DNA of 64,000 bases from Diprion similis (Eukaryota > Arthropoda > Insecta > Hymenoptera > Diprionidae): NCBI RefSeq assembly GCF_021155765.1, contig NC_060117.1, positions 8,584,001 through 8,648,000 of the forward strand, given 5' to 3'. Below, in pieces: positions 1 to 11,948 of this stretch (the stretch's first letter is position 1; every line of letters begins with the position of its first letter). Both the position numbers and the translations under genes were made by a program. Below the pieces are notes generated by a model. It saw only the letters and a program-made list of their open reading frames with translations, did no database searches and was not told where the DNA came from.

Positions 1-45
1 ATGACGTTGAAAAAACTGAAAACCAGAGCAAAGAAATTAACTCAC

Positions 46-2971
46 CTTTAATATCGATTTCTAAATGCAAAAAATGCTTGCTCAGTTTCTGCGGTGAATC
101 ATGAGAGAAACGATAAAAATACGATGGAGACTTTGCCTTGGCTTGGATTAACGCTGCTTCATGGATACCCAGGACGAAGCAAGTGTCACCCAGAAATTGA
201 ATATAACTATCGATGACATCCTTGGATATATCCTTCTCCCCAAAGTAATACTCCTTGATCTCTGCTTTGGCATGTGACATCTTTGATGTAGGAAACTCAG
301 ATAACATGCGGGATACTAACTGCTCAAATACTTGCTCCATCCTCGACTCTCCCCCACTTTCAATCGCTGGAAATAATCGTATAATAAATTTAGAAAGTGA
401 ATTTCCTTCTCATTGAATTTCAAACCATCGTATCTCTCAAGTACCGTGGTAATCCAATTCGTGGCCTTTATTGCGCTTAATTTGCTTACTCTGAATGAGG
501 ATAATTCCTTCGACGCTGTTGTATCCGAACATGACAGGCACATCTTGAGCTTCGTAAATCAGTTCACAAGGATGACGTGGAATGAAGGGCTCAGCACTTT
601 TGCTGTCAATACTCGGTCCAAATGGAAGAGTTATCGCGGTTTTACCCTAAAAAATATAACAAGCTTCTTAGAAACTTCTTCTATTATCCACAGCCAGTTC
701 TACTGATTTTCTACAGTAATTGTACAGTTGCAGTGAAATGTGACAGGTGTGAAGTGGTAAGCAACCACTTGAATTCACTTGAAGATGATGAAAGTCACTT
801 CGATTTGTTGAAGTCAGTTCAAGTCAGCTAAAGTCATTTGAATTTCCTTGAAATATTGTCGTAACAATTAGGGTATTAAAATCATGTTAATCCTGTTAAA
901 GTCGGTTGAAGTCTTTTACATCCACTTGAAGTATTCTAAATTGATAAAGAATTACAGCTGCATTCACACGGAATGATCAAACCCGTGTATTCGTTCTATC
1001 CGTGAAATCATACACACCACCCGCGTATAATTACCCAAAATATGTCAATGAATATGCACGAACCGGGATGCTTGTAAGATTCTGCAAAGCGCCGGCAAGT
1101 TTGTGAGCTGCGATAGTACGAAGAAATTCAACGATTTCCTTGGAGTCGGTGGTCTCCTTTCCGAGATGAGCGACGAGGCGACGTACAAGATTGACAGGAC
1201 TGGGGGTACATGCCCATGGATTAATTGCCACGCCACTTTGTACGATTGCCTTATGGAAGAGGCCTAAAAATATGAAAATCGTTGATCATCATGTTATTGT
1301 CATAGTTTTTCACTTGGAACGCAACCACCGAGAACAGAAGAAAGCACCATCAACGTATTGTCTTGTCAAGAATCATATTGGTACACTTATACTTTCATTT
1401 TTCGATTCTTAAATTCGAATTTTTCACCGAAGACATAAATATGCTCGCACCTTTACTAAACGGTGATAGAAGATGGTAGTGAACGGAAACGCCACCAGCA
1501 CTTTCTCCAAAGATCGTCACGTTGTTCGAATCTCCACCAAATTGGGTGATATTTTCCTTCACCCATTTCAGGCCAGCGGCCTGATCCTTTAGTCCCATAT
1601 TTCCCGCTGCCGCCTCATCTTCGAGCTGCAGAAAGCCTGTAGACATCAGAAATTCACAAAGAAAATGAACACAGTTTGCTGGGAAATGGTGACCGCAATG
1701 ATTGGCTCACCAAAAATGCCAAGTCGGTAATGAATTTTGACGACAATGACATTGTGCTTCACCAAATAGTCTGGGCCATAAAGCCTAGACCCGGCGTCAC
1801 CCCAGATGAAACCTCCTCCGTGAAACCAGACCATTACCGGTCGTGATCCTTTCAAGGATGTTGTGGCTACATTGAGGTAAAGACAGTCCTCATCCCCCTC
1901 AATTTTTTGAGAAAACATGTCAATTTGTGGACACTGAGGGCCATCCTCCAACGCTTCGCGCACGCCAGTCCATGCCTGCTTCGGTTGCGGGTCCTAACGA
2001 GTTTTTTAAATCAAAGTTTCAGCATTAGTGGCATGTCGTTCGATTGACTGTAATTTGTAGTTAAATCGAAATTTTTTAGTTCGGAATTTAACAAGCGAAC
2101 AATCTCTGCTCCGATAAAGTACCACAACAGAAAATAGAAACAGACCGTAAGATACGCACGTGCGCAATGACACGAGTTTAATAGTTATGCTTGTGTAGGT
2201 ACGCGATTCCCTTACTTCGAGCTGACACATTTTACTCTGAATCTTATCACACCGATAACAATCCGTAATAGGTAAGACTTCTAACCGTAAGAAGCCGCGA
2301 GGCGTAATCAACTGATAGTGATGTAACAGGATTACCTATTACATTTAACTTAAAATATGTTCGATGTTTTGGCTGTATAAGAACGAAACGAAAAAACTTG
2401 GAACTGCTCAGATTCACTATTTTCTTTCTGTAATCTGTGACATTCCAATTGGAAGTATCATCGCCATACATATTCGATTGAAGAGATCAGTGCAAACAAA
2501 TATAACTGACATGATTTTGAACTTTTGAATACACGCCAACTGACTACTTTATATATTTGGTATCTAAGTTTTCAGTATTAACAAGAAAATTGCACCCGAA
2601 ATATCATGTGCCCAAAGTCCATACGAAGAAATCAAATTTAAATTAATAGCATAACCTGATATATACATAAATAATCAATAGTTAGACAGTTTAGGAATCA
2701 ATCTAAGTCAGGGAAAATTTCGTTAGAAATTCACAGAAGCATAACCTACAACTACATCATTTTTTGAATTAATCAGACTGAGCTTCGTAACTATCATCTA
2801 TTTGGAGTTGGGAGTCCGGTCCAGTCGAACACTCACCTTGAATCTCAACTCACCGACTGGTGGCTCGGCGAAAGGAACGCCCTTGAAAGAAATGAAGGCC
2901 CCTCCAACCTCGCTCTTGACCTCAGCACCCCGGAGCCATCCTTGCTTGACAAGAACAGTTGGACGGTACAT
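46..2971 (-). CDS. Carboxylesterase (FE4/E4-like), gene A, 3' end outside window
   Basis: Alpha/beta-hydrolase of the insect carboxylesterase family, expected to hydrolyse carboxyl esters through a Ser-Glu-His triad. Exons read on the minus strand: 2837-2971 (start ATG at 2971, protein begins MYRPTVLVKQG), 1711-1993, 1451-1636, 1064-1263, 490-646 and 46-366, all with GT-AG borders. Phases agree through 427 codons. Visible motifs are GxPFAEPPVGELRF (exon 1), EDCLYLN and the oxyanion-hole HGGGF (exon 2), the nucleophile elbow FGESAGG (exon 3), and NSVEG carrying the acid Glu (exon 5). Exon 6 ends with the conserved YFYRFSHDSP region. The exons with the catalytic His and C-terminus should lie left of base 46. 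No signal peptide is seen, so an intracellular enzyme is likely. Intron 1 (1994-2836) holds nothing I recognise. Open frames read on the plus strand here are shadows. The family is certain; the substrate is unknown. Confidence 0.9.
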
Positions 2972-3489
2972 AACTGACGCTTCCCTCTGCTGGACTAGAA
3001 GCGAATTCCGTAATCATTTTAAAGTCAGCCTTCTATCCCCTCTTACCTGATTTATTTGACAGATTACTGAGGAATAACCTTGGCGATTTATCGTATCTTA
3101 GTGCTTCGTTGGCATATAAATATTGTACCAGTAACCGAGTGCTAACAACTCATTGTCAGCGTCACGTGCCAATGAAGATAACAACACCAGATGTACACCC
3201 TTGATCTACACCAATATTTCTCAACTGATCATGAAACCGTTTATTTGTAATTTGAATGACTAGAGACCCACTCAAATGAACTATGATATTAATAATTGGG
3301 CAATTAAAGATTCAACTATATGCAGAAAATCTTCGTGTTTCTACTGTACAACTACGGCTCTGCGCCTTAAATCAGAAGGAATTCCTCTGAAGTAAATTGA
3401 AGTATTCTCCAAACGCCCTTTTGATCTTACAATCAGTGCCACTGAGCGCGATCCTTCTCTCTGGACAAGCGCGGTTGGCTAGATCATAT
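2972..3489. other. Upstream region of gene A
   Basis: Presumed promoter and 5' UTR of gene A. On the minus strand an AT-rich TATTTATA-like stretch occurs near 3115-3125, about 145 bases before the ATG. It is too weak to call as a TATA box. No other gene is seen. Confidence 0.3.
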
Positions 3490-4860
3490 TAGTCTAGTCG
3501 TACCTTTTTGGATGAAGTTTTTGTATATTCTCCGAAAATTACATTCAAGGTGTCATTCGATTCGGAATGTTATGTAGAAAGTTCAGGGAAAAGTCCCAAA
3601 AAGGGCCGATGAAAATTGCAAAAGTTATAAACAATTTTTTTTAAAAAGTAGGGGTTTGACTTTTTTTGAATATCTCAAAAACTATCGAAGATATTAGAAA
3701 TTTGAAAAAATATCTGACAAGTGAAAGAAATTTACTAAAAAAAAGTTCCACCTTCCGAAGCTGTATCTTCAATATTTATAATTTTTACAGAGCCCTGAAA
3801 ATAGCGCTAAAAGCGGGTAGTCTGGCTTCCGCGTGCGATTCGTTACTCGGACACGGTAACAAAAAAAATCATTTTATCATTTTAAATATGAATATTGAAG
3901 AATAAAAAAACTTGAGCACTATTGGGATACATAAATAAACAATAACCCGCCGGCAAGAAATTCTTATCCACATTTTTCCATTAATTATGTGTTATTTAAT
4001 CAACAAATTTTTCTGAATAGAATGTTAACATAAAAACCCCGATTATTGTTAAACTACAACCCTAGAATTTTTTTCACTTCGTGGAGTTATTTTTAAGAGG
4101 CATAAAAATAGTCCCTGTTGGAATAATTCAAAAATGTTGATTTTCCACTTTTTTATTAAGAATCGAAAACATTAAAAAATTAAAAACTGCATAAAGGTGA
4201 TTGGAAAATTTTTTTTTTTTAAATATCTCAAATGTTCTGATTTCTAACGGTTAAAAGTTACATGAAAATAATTTTTTTATATATTTTACCGCCATTGTTT
4301 AAATAATGGTTATAAACAAATGCATTGTTCATAAGATAAACAAAATTTTTTTTTCTTCTGATCTACTTGTTGATATAGATTATGATTTTTGAGAAAAAAA
4401 TTATTGTTTAAAAAAAATCATTTATTGCTAAAAAATGCATTTAATAATTAACAATCGTTTTTTTCCACTAAATATGAATACAAATCATAAATTGTATTGT
4501 TCTTGGAGATTCTGTGAAAAAAAAAAAAAATTCATTTTTTATTTGTTTATTTTATAAACAATTGAATTTTCTTAGTTTATTTTTTTTTTATTTCCTAATT
4601 TTGTTATAGATCTTTTTTCAAATGTCTAATATCTTTGATATTTTCTGAGATATTAAAAAAAAACCAAACCCCTACTTTTTTTTTTCTTTTTTTTTTTTTT
4701 TTTTTTCTAATTGTCTATAACTTTCGCAATTTTCATCGGCCCCTTTTGGGACTTTTCCTTAAACTTTCTACATAACATTCCGAATCGAATGACACCTTGA
4801 TCGTAATTTTCGGAGAATATACAAAAATTTCATCCAAAAAGGTACATGTTGACTAGACTA
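3490..4860. repeat. Long foldback (terminal inverted repeat) DNA element
   Basis: The two ends are inverted copies of each other. The left end starts TAGTCTAGTCGTACC, and the right end finishes with the complement, GACTAGACTA. Similarity runs inward for about 150-200 bases per arm, including the complement of GGCCGATGAAAATTGC in both arms. The middle is AT-rich with long A and T runs and no convincing gene. It looks like a non-autonomous foldback/MITE-type element. A TA target duplication is possible but cannot be separated from the palindromic tips. Confidence 0.75.
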
Positions 4861-5660
4861 TATCGAATGTTTTCGATTTTACTAACACTTAAATCCACAG
4901 CTATCCTTAATGCGTAACCTTACCATTCCTTGTCTCGTACGATGAATCTACCGTACATCACTAAATATCTCTTACTTTACAGGCGCGTAGAAATGATGCG
5001 AGATAAAAACCGATCTTCCACAAATCGCGTCAAGTGCAAGGCATCATCATTTACACGCCAGCGCAATTTGAGTATATTTTTTATTCTGTGTCCATACAAA
5101 TATATGCTGTTCTGAATGCTCAGTAACTGTTAACATTATGGAGAAATATTCGTCACAATTACACAGAGTCATAGGTAATTAAAAATTCTTAATTTCAGCA
5201 TAGAATAAAATTATTGCCGAAGTAGAGCTATTTTTACATGCACTAAAATTCACATTCATGAATCAGAAATATTATGTCTAATTCAGTTATAATTGCATAG
5301 ATTCTCTCTGCAAGTATTTCTCACAAGGTATTATGTATTGATACACATCCACTTAAGATACCAGTAACCTTCTACCGTAATTATCTGATAATGAGTCTCA
5401 CGCCTTGTACAGTGAGACGGTAACAATTCCGGTAAAGGAAAGATAAATCCACAATAAAAAAAACTTGACCGTTTTTAATCGTTAATGCAAACTCACGGTA
5501 CAATCCATAACTGATAACACACATGCTATTGAACACTGAAATGAAAAGGGCATGGATAAGACAATATGAAAAACTCAACTACGAGAAATGGTAACCATAA
5601 CCGAAATTTCTGAAATGTTTAACGAGTAATCGTTCAATCCATCATATTAATGGCATATAT
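4861..5660. other. Intergenic DNA, nothing recognised
   Basis: AT-rich sequence between two repeats. Short open frames have no recognisable domain. Confidence 0.3.
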
Positions 5661-6274
5661 ATGGGCATTAAGTAGAACATAAGATCTATTGGTTCGATTT
5701 GTTAGGTATCAAAGGTTATTGAAAAATTATCAACTGTTTCGCTGACGTTCCGGCTCTTTGAGAGTGGGGGGTTCTTCTCAGAACTATACATTACAAAACC
5801 CTATGCATAATTCTGTACAATAGAAAAAAGTTAGATTAACCGGTTAATTGTCAGCGTATTTTCGAGTTTTTGTGTCAAAACTGGTAGAAGCATATTCTAT
5901 ACTAAAATACACGAAAATCTATTTTAGGGGGGTGTTTGGTGTAGTCGATTCCATTTCTAAGCTTAGGTTTTGCTTTGCACCGTGTGAAAGGGGTAAAAAT
6001 AAGGGTTGAGGGTGAAATTTTCGATTTTACAAAAAAATTGAAATTGGGGGTTTTTAAGAACGCTCATTCCATTCCTGAACTTGATTTCTACTCCACAGCC
6101 CCCTGAAGGGATGAAAAATAAGGGTTGAGGGTGAAATTTTTCAGTTTCTCCAATTCTTAATAATACAAATACAAATCCAATGTCAGATTCATTAAGTTCA
6201 ATTGGTAGATTCGAAGAACGTGAACGCCAAAATGTAAATTCCTAAAAATTCATTATTGCTATTTTTGTTTACTT
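5661..6274. repeat. Dispersed 0.6 kb repeat, copy 1
   Basis: Direct, same-orientation copy of the sequence at 17612-18223. The copies share the start ATGGGCATTAAGTAGAAC and remain alignable to an end near GTTTACTT. Inside, a unit of roughly 100 bases containing AATAAGGGTTGAGGGTGAAA occurs twice. No coding frame is seen. The family of the repeat is not known to me. Confidence 0.7.
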
Positions 6275-6502
6275 ACATTTCAGTATCCGCGATTTGGAAT
6301 TTCACGATTCATATAGCGGATTCGTAGTTAGCAACCCAAAAAACCTCGGAGTAAAAATTTTACAGTCATACGATCACTTAAAAAGGATGTACTTCAAAGA
6401 GTGTAGAATAATTTTATATGATTTGGGTTATTTTTAGGTGAGGATTTTGAATTTAATAAATCTGATTGATTAGTTGAATAGAGCCTGAAAACAGTTATAT
6501 AG

Positions 6503-6735
6503 TGTGAGATTCAAATATTAGCGCGCTAAGCTCGATGACAGTCTAAGCACGGTGTGGATGAGTGGGTGGAAGAATGGAGATAAGTGGCTCTGACCAGACA
6601 CTCTGGGAGAAGACGCCCGATGTGTAACACATATTCCTCGTGGCAGTATAGTCTCGACATTTTATTTTTGCAATATTACACTAATTTATTCGTTGTACCC
6701 GCAATTATTCTAGTCAATTAACAATAATATTTTAA
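6503..6735 (+). repeat. Probable 5' LTR of the gypsy-like element
   Basis: Starts TGTGAGATTC like the 3' LTR at 16994, and the first ~150 bases align with small changes. The right border is uncertain. The last ~85 bases (6647-6733) are repeated again at 6958-7040. Confidence 0.5.
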
Positions 6736-6957
6736 GCATCACAGTGAACAGTCAAACGGCCATAAATCATCAAATATAAAATATCTACGAAACGAATATA
6801 TTATTGGAATAACGATCTGACGAGATACGTATTATAACGAAATAATTGAAAGTTATATCTATCCAAGGAACCTGTGTGGTCAAATTTTGAGATAAGTTAC
6901 AAGCTGTTGATTTTATTTAGTATTTACTGTTTAAATGGCTAGAAACTTCGTGACTGC

Positions 6958-7040
6958 ATAGTCTCGAGATTTTATTTTCACAATTTTATACTAATTTTTT
7001 CGTTATACCCGCAATTATTCTAGTCAATTAACAATAATAC
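6958..7040. repeat. Second copy of an ~85-base segment of the 5' LTR region
   Basis: Matches 6647-6733 with few differences: both start near AGTCTCGA and end near GTCAATTAACAATAATA. The copy stops where the Helitron-like sequence seems to begin. Confidence 0.6.
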
Positions 7041-7092
7041 TAGCTGCTAATATTCCCTCGCCCGCTAAAGCTCGCTCGGATCGGCTAATTTT

Positions 7093-7210
7093 AGTGCTCG
7101 TGCGCTCGCTGCGCTTGCTTACTCGTTGTCAGTGACACCAAATGAAACGAAATTTGTGAGTTACCTCACGCCCATACTGCTTAAGGATTGTTCAATGGGT
7201 AATGAATGTT
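7093..7210. repeat. Repeat pair near the Helitron left end, copy 1
   Basis: Similar to 7760-7890. Both contain GTGCGCTCGCTGCGCT followed by a CTCGTTG motif, a diverged TACCTCA block, and GGTAAT at the end. It may be a terminal or subterminal structure of the rolling-circle element. Confidence 0.5.
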
Positions 7211-7674
7211 GATCAATACACACCACTAACTTACATAATGAAATAGCAGCCAAAGTTTTTAGCACACACATCTCCACATAGGGCAGTGACAGCTGATTTG
7301 CGAAGCGCTATTACCCACAAAGGATAATAGCTGCTGATTTTTCTAGTGTATGTAGTTTTTCTAGTGTCTAGCTGGTAATACGCTAGGCTACGCTAGGTAA
7401 TAGGCTAGGATTTTTTTTAACACCTGCATGGAAAGTGTCATTTTCGAGGGTCGTGTAGCGTGCGTAAAGTGCCTTATTCCTGAATAATAGAGTTGGCGCA
7501 TGCGCGCATTCGATATGCTCTATTTCCCGGTGCAGCGTATTCTTGTCACCGACAACACGGTCGACAGCAACGCCATTTGGCTTGAGCGGCGTATGTACGG
7601 TCTCGACTACGTTGGTTTGCCTCTCAAATAACACTTTCCTATGCATGTATTACAAAAAATAGCGTGTGCAGCAC

Positions 7675-7740
7675 GTGCGTGAAGGCGATATCTGAAGAGT
7701 GTTATTGCAGCACTCTTCGGATATCGCCTGCTTCACGCAC
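7675..7740. other. Near-perfect 27-30 bp hairpin
   Basis: The left arm 7675-7701 (GTGCGTGAAGGCGATATC...) pairs with the right arm 7711-7740 (...GATATCGCCTGCTTCACGCAC) around a 9-base loop. There is one mismatch and a 3-base bulge. It lies in the non-coding left part of the Helitron region. Confidence 0.8.
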
Positions 7741-7759
7741 TAGCTACACAATATACTAT

Positions 7760-7890
7760 TGTGCACGTGCGCTCGCTGCGCTCGCTTCCTCGTTGACATT
7801 GTTTCACCAGATTATACGAGATTTATAAGATACCTCAGGCCCTCGCTGCTTGAGGATTTCTTAAGGGGTAATAAACGATGATCGAAATAT
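7760..7890. repeat. Repeat pair near the Helitron left end, copy 2
   Basis: Partner of the copy at 7093-7210, in the same orientation, next to the hairpin at 7675-7740. Confidence 0.5.
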
Positions 7891-8098
7891 TATCACAACA
7901 TGTGTGCAAATACATAATTCAAAAAGTGTTTATACGTGATTTACATATTACATGTTTGATGTTATTATTTGCTTCGTTTATACAGTGTACATCGTTCCGT
8001 TATATAGTTATCTCCACAAAAGCTCCGGAATTTCCGCCTTTGCCAATATTTCTATGAACATACATGAATACATAATAAGAATAGATTATTTTATCCAT

Positions 8099-9801
8099 TT
8101 ATTTCAGTATTTTTAGAGACCCAGCTTGAGAAATAATGGCGTAAGATGAGGCACGATCTACACTCTGATAGTCAACACTGGAACCTTTGATTTTTGACAA
8201 TATTTCATTATTAGTGGCTATAACGTCGGTATTTGTCGGGGCTAAAATAACTTTACTAAAAGTTGATAAATCTTGTGGATCAATACTTTCACCAAATATT
8301 TCTTGCACAATATTTCCATTCGACAGTATATCAGTCGGAATAGTAACAACCTCATTGTTAAATTTGAATGAATTAGAAAATACTCCATCACCAATTTTCA
8401 AAAGCCATTGCTTGAAACCCGTTTGTCCATCACACACACGAATGTTACCTTTCAATGACATATATACAAAATGACACCATAAACTGCTTCTTTAAACGCA
8501 CGCTTCTAAAATTTGTGTTCTACTACCATGTCGTACGACAAGTAGAGTTTGCCGGAAATCAACGGAAACTATGACTACTTTACTCCCAAATAGTTCATTG
8601 CAGCAGCATACGTCGCTTAACATACGATCAACGGCTTCTAATGCGTATTTTGATGCCATTGTTATTTCGTCCCAAATTATAACTTTTGCATCACGAATAT
8701 ATAGACCATGTTTGGAATTAGGTTTAATATTACACGTTGATTGTTCATTCAAAAGAAATGGTAATTTAAACGTTGAGTGAGCCGTCCTGCCCCCTTTTAA
8801 TAAGTTTGCTGCAATTCCAGTCCATGCCACAGGCAATACGATTATATTCTTACTATTCAACGTAGAAATAATCGTGTTATATAAGTAGCTCTTTCCACTG
8901 CTACCGGGACCGTCCAAATAGATACACTTATCAGTAGATACACCACCGACTGCCGCCAAAACCGCATTAAATACAACACCTTGATTTTTGGTTGAACTAT
9001 TCACAGAAACTTTGACTGCCTACTTCAACGCGATCGCACTATCAGTATTTTAATTATTTTTTCTATTATGACAAACTATTGTTAAATTTTCTTCTATATC
9101 GGGTAGATTAAAAATTTTTAATGTAAATCCATGGAATATTAGTATTTCATTTATCACTTGCGAAGCCTTGTGTTCGTTTTGTTTGTTATACTCGTTATGA
9201 TCAACAAAATCAGATTTGTATTTTTCAAATAATTGGCGAGCATTAATCGGTATGCCAAATACACATATGTATGCAAATAATCGACACATTTCGGTAGGAA
9301 ATTTCAAACTTGACGCTTCAGAAAGACATTTGTCCCATTCCTCGTCATCAGTAACTAATTTGCGCGCAACTGCCGATTCAAAATAGGTTGGATACATTAT
9401 ACTACCATATGTCCACATATTTTGAAATGATTGAGCTCCTCGAACGTGTAATAACAACACTCTCAGATAATAACGCTCAGTTTCCTTAGGACTCACAAAG
9501 TACATTCTACTCAAAACAGGTTTTACGAATTTCTTTCGTTTCGACCACTTTGTAAATTTTTTTGATCAAAAACGTGATAATTTGGAATTTCACAATACAA
9601 ATACTTACGTGCTTCGACATCAGTGGTGTTCAAAGTAAACCATACGAGCAGTGTAGATTCCTTGTTTTTATCTATGGCTACTTCTTCATTACCCTCTTCA
9701 AAATATACTACTTGTTCACCTTCTACATGAACTGATAATCTGTATATAGCATGGGACTGTTCATTCATCGGATATTCATACAGATGCATTGCTTCTGGCG
9801 G
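8099..9801 (-). pseudogene. Helitron C-terminal part: post-Rep segment and PIF1-like helicase, broken
   Basis: In protein order on the minus strand the pieces are about 9523-9801 (CPPEAMHLYEYPM..., then SHAIYRLSVHVEGEQVVYF), 9050-9514 (RMYFVSPKETERYYLRVLLL and GAQSF), 8492-9004 and 8099-8461. The first two correspond to the segment between the Rep nuclease and the helicase in Helitron proteins. The 8492-9004 piece is an SF1/PIF1-type helicase with Walker A GPGSSGKS and Walker B VIIWDE, and 8099-8461 continues it with VILAPTN and a Y-x-S-x-D region. Stops and frame changes separate the pieces, and the last helicase motifs are missing. The known family role is DNA unwinding during rolling-circle transposition. 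This copy cannot make a full protein. Confidence 0.85.
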
Positions 9802-9904
9802 ACAAACATATCGCGTCGATATACAGTGAGTCAGTTAAAACGTTCAGAATGGGAGGAGCTCAGTTGACGGATCAGGCCGTACCTCTTAGCCAATCTGGAG
9901 CGAG

Positions 9905-11420
9905 TCAATTGAAACACCGAGAATGGGAAATGTCGCTCAACATAAAGCTGTAGTATTGCAATACTGTAATATCACGTTTTCCTCCGGTTTGCTTCATCTT
10001 CAGCGTCCATCCAGACTGACCGAATGGAAAGATGAGAGGATATGTCATAGGGTCAACATGTTGACTCAGAGATGACATACTTATAGGACCCTTACTTTTA
10101 GAATCTACACATATGTCTCTTTGTAACGGAGGATCTCCATCTTCAGCAACGAACACCACTGCCACTTCATTGCATGTTGGTATGTTGAAACGATTTTTAT
10201 CAACTGTGTCATCTCTCTTTAACCACATTCGAACTTCACGAACTGGACAACCGGTTAAATTGGACAGCAATTTTTCGTTTCTTTCCACCTCGTACATCAT
10301 ATTAAACGCCTTCGCGTATGGATTGACCCTGCGTATAACGTCATCCAATACGCTCAATACCTCTGGTAAGCAGCCACTATTGCCGGGATGTTGCATACGA
10401 ACTCTAGTAGCGATCTCGTTATCAACAATATATAATTGTCCATATTTACGGGATTCATTGACATCTGGATGAAGCGCATATGTATTATGATAGGTTTGTC
10501 CACATATACGGAATACAAATGGACCTCGACTTTTGAAGGCGTCTAATTTAGCACTAAAACTTGAGAATACCAAGGAATTGTTGTAACTTCTTAAATTTTT
10601 CATAAAATTCCTACTATATGCATCATTACCGTTGATCAATGCTTGAATCTCTTTCGGATAAGAACTATCTTCCAAAATGCGTACTTTACCTTTGTGACAG
10701 CAACCATTATGCTTCTTATCACCGGGCAATTCAGAAACAAAATGTTTAGCATGACAAAACTGATACGAATAATTCATTTTTCCCAGATAATGTAATTCCA
10801 CTTCATCTTCCATAAAATCGGGACTTTCCAATATCACCCTTCCTATCGAAATCACGGAAGGATTACTTTTCCTTTTTTTTTGTCGCAGGTAACACTAAAC
10901 CTTCTGTCCTATTACGTTTTCTTTTCCTTAGACTTTTCTCCCGAATTGACTCTTCCGTTTTTTTAACATTTTTGTTAGTTATCCTTCTTTGCTTCTGAAG
11001 TATCGCATCAGCCTTAAGTCTGTTGGCCCGTTGCTCCTCAGATTCTTTTGCACGACTTGATTTTTTTCTATCTGCATCTTTATAGCGTGATGCAGCCGCC
11101 CGAATGTAATTTGCCTTTCCCAGAGATTCTGTGATTTTCTTCGCTTTTGGTTTTGTACATTTAAAATCAACTCCAGTCTTAGTATCAAGGGGTCGATTCT
11201 GATGTTTCTGCTCCCTATTGTACATAAATACGTTTTTTTCAGATAAACCTTTTTGTGGCATTGATTCACTTACTTGGATATTTACCTTATGGACACCTTT
11301 CACAACCTTAGATTCATTATGTTTCGTACACACACCTGTGGAAAACGTTTCGCGCGAAGTATTACTATGCGAGGTTACTTGTATAAATGGAAAGTGTATC
11401 AAATTATTCGAATTGAACAT
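9905..11420 (-). pseudogene. Helitron N-terminal part (Helitron-like N domain), broken
   Basis: 10863-11420 encodes a very basic Lys/Arg-rich N-terminus with a charged helical stretch (SRAKESEEQRANRLKADA). 9905-10855 encodes the Helitron-like N domain: LHYLGKMNYSYQFC, GPFVFRICGQTYHNTYALHP and DPMTYPLIFPFGQSGW are family hallmarks. The frame changes at about 10858. The protein ends shortly after YYSFMLSDI, where the Rep nuclease with its HUH motif and catalytic tyrosines should start. Only about 100 bases later the post-Rep segment appears, so the Rep domain has been deleted. Acts, in intact relatives, as part of a Rep-helicase transposase. Confidence 0.85.
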
Positions 11421-11429
11421 GTTCTAATT

Positions 11430-11945
11430 GACCAGTTCTCTGCAAGACCGCGAAATCATCCGGAGATAATTCTATATACCTGCGTCGATTCATGGTAATA
11501 TTACTTTGTACTCTTCTTCTCTTTTCCGCTTAGTTTCACACTCGCTCACAAATCAACAACAGAATTGTCCAATTATACCTTTGACGCCGATGTGATTAGT
11601 TTTGTCACGTATCACTTACAAACTCGAAAAACTCGATTTATTATGGACGTATACGTCAACACGCGCTGGTAATAGCACCTGAACTCACGATCGCATACAA
11701 ATAAGAAAGCGCAATATGAATACACGACGTCCATGTGCCCGTCATTACGCCCATTGAATTCGATCAATGTAGAGGTCGTTCGATTCTTCATCTACGACGA
11801 AAACCCAAACAAACGTTTCCGACTTTACTATCACACAATAATATAAGTACATGAAATATGCCATAAATATTTCCATGTATATGCTGAATAGCCGTGTGCC
11901 TAACACATTGCGGCAGGCAACCAGATTTTAAATCAATTCTCAACT
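11430..11945. other. No gene recognised
   Basis: AT-rich sequence between the Helitron coding part and the minisatellite. It should contain the Helitron 5' end, which I could not place. Confidence 0.3.
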
Positions 11946-11948
11946 CAT

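Larger units (their letters stand above)
7041..11880 (-). mobile_element. Decayed Helitron (rolling-circle DNA transposon), approximate limits
   Basis: The coding remnants at 8099-11420 have the order basic N-terminus, Helitron-like N domain, post-Rep segment and PIF1-type helicase, which is specific to Helitrons. The left limit is set where the retrotransposon-like sequence ends at about 7040. Read on the minus strand the last bases there are CTAG followed by T, which fits a Helitron 3' end. The right limit is only a guess, before the minisatellite. The nesting inside the gypsy element is inferred from the LTR positions. Confidence 0.55.

Noticed and set aside
413-831. Plus-strand open frames over exons 5 and 6 of gene A
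   Set aside because: They overlap the conserved minus-strand esterase exons and show no domain.
10113-10472. 119-codon plus-strand frame
   Set aside because: Shadow of the Helitron N domain on the other strand.
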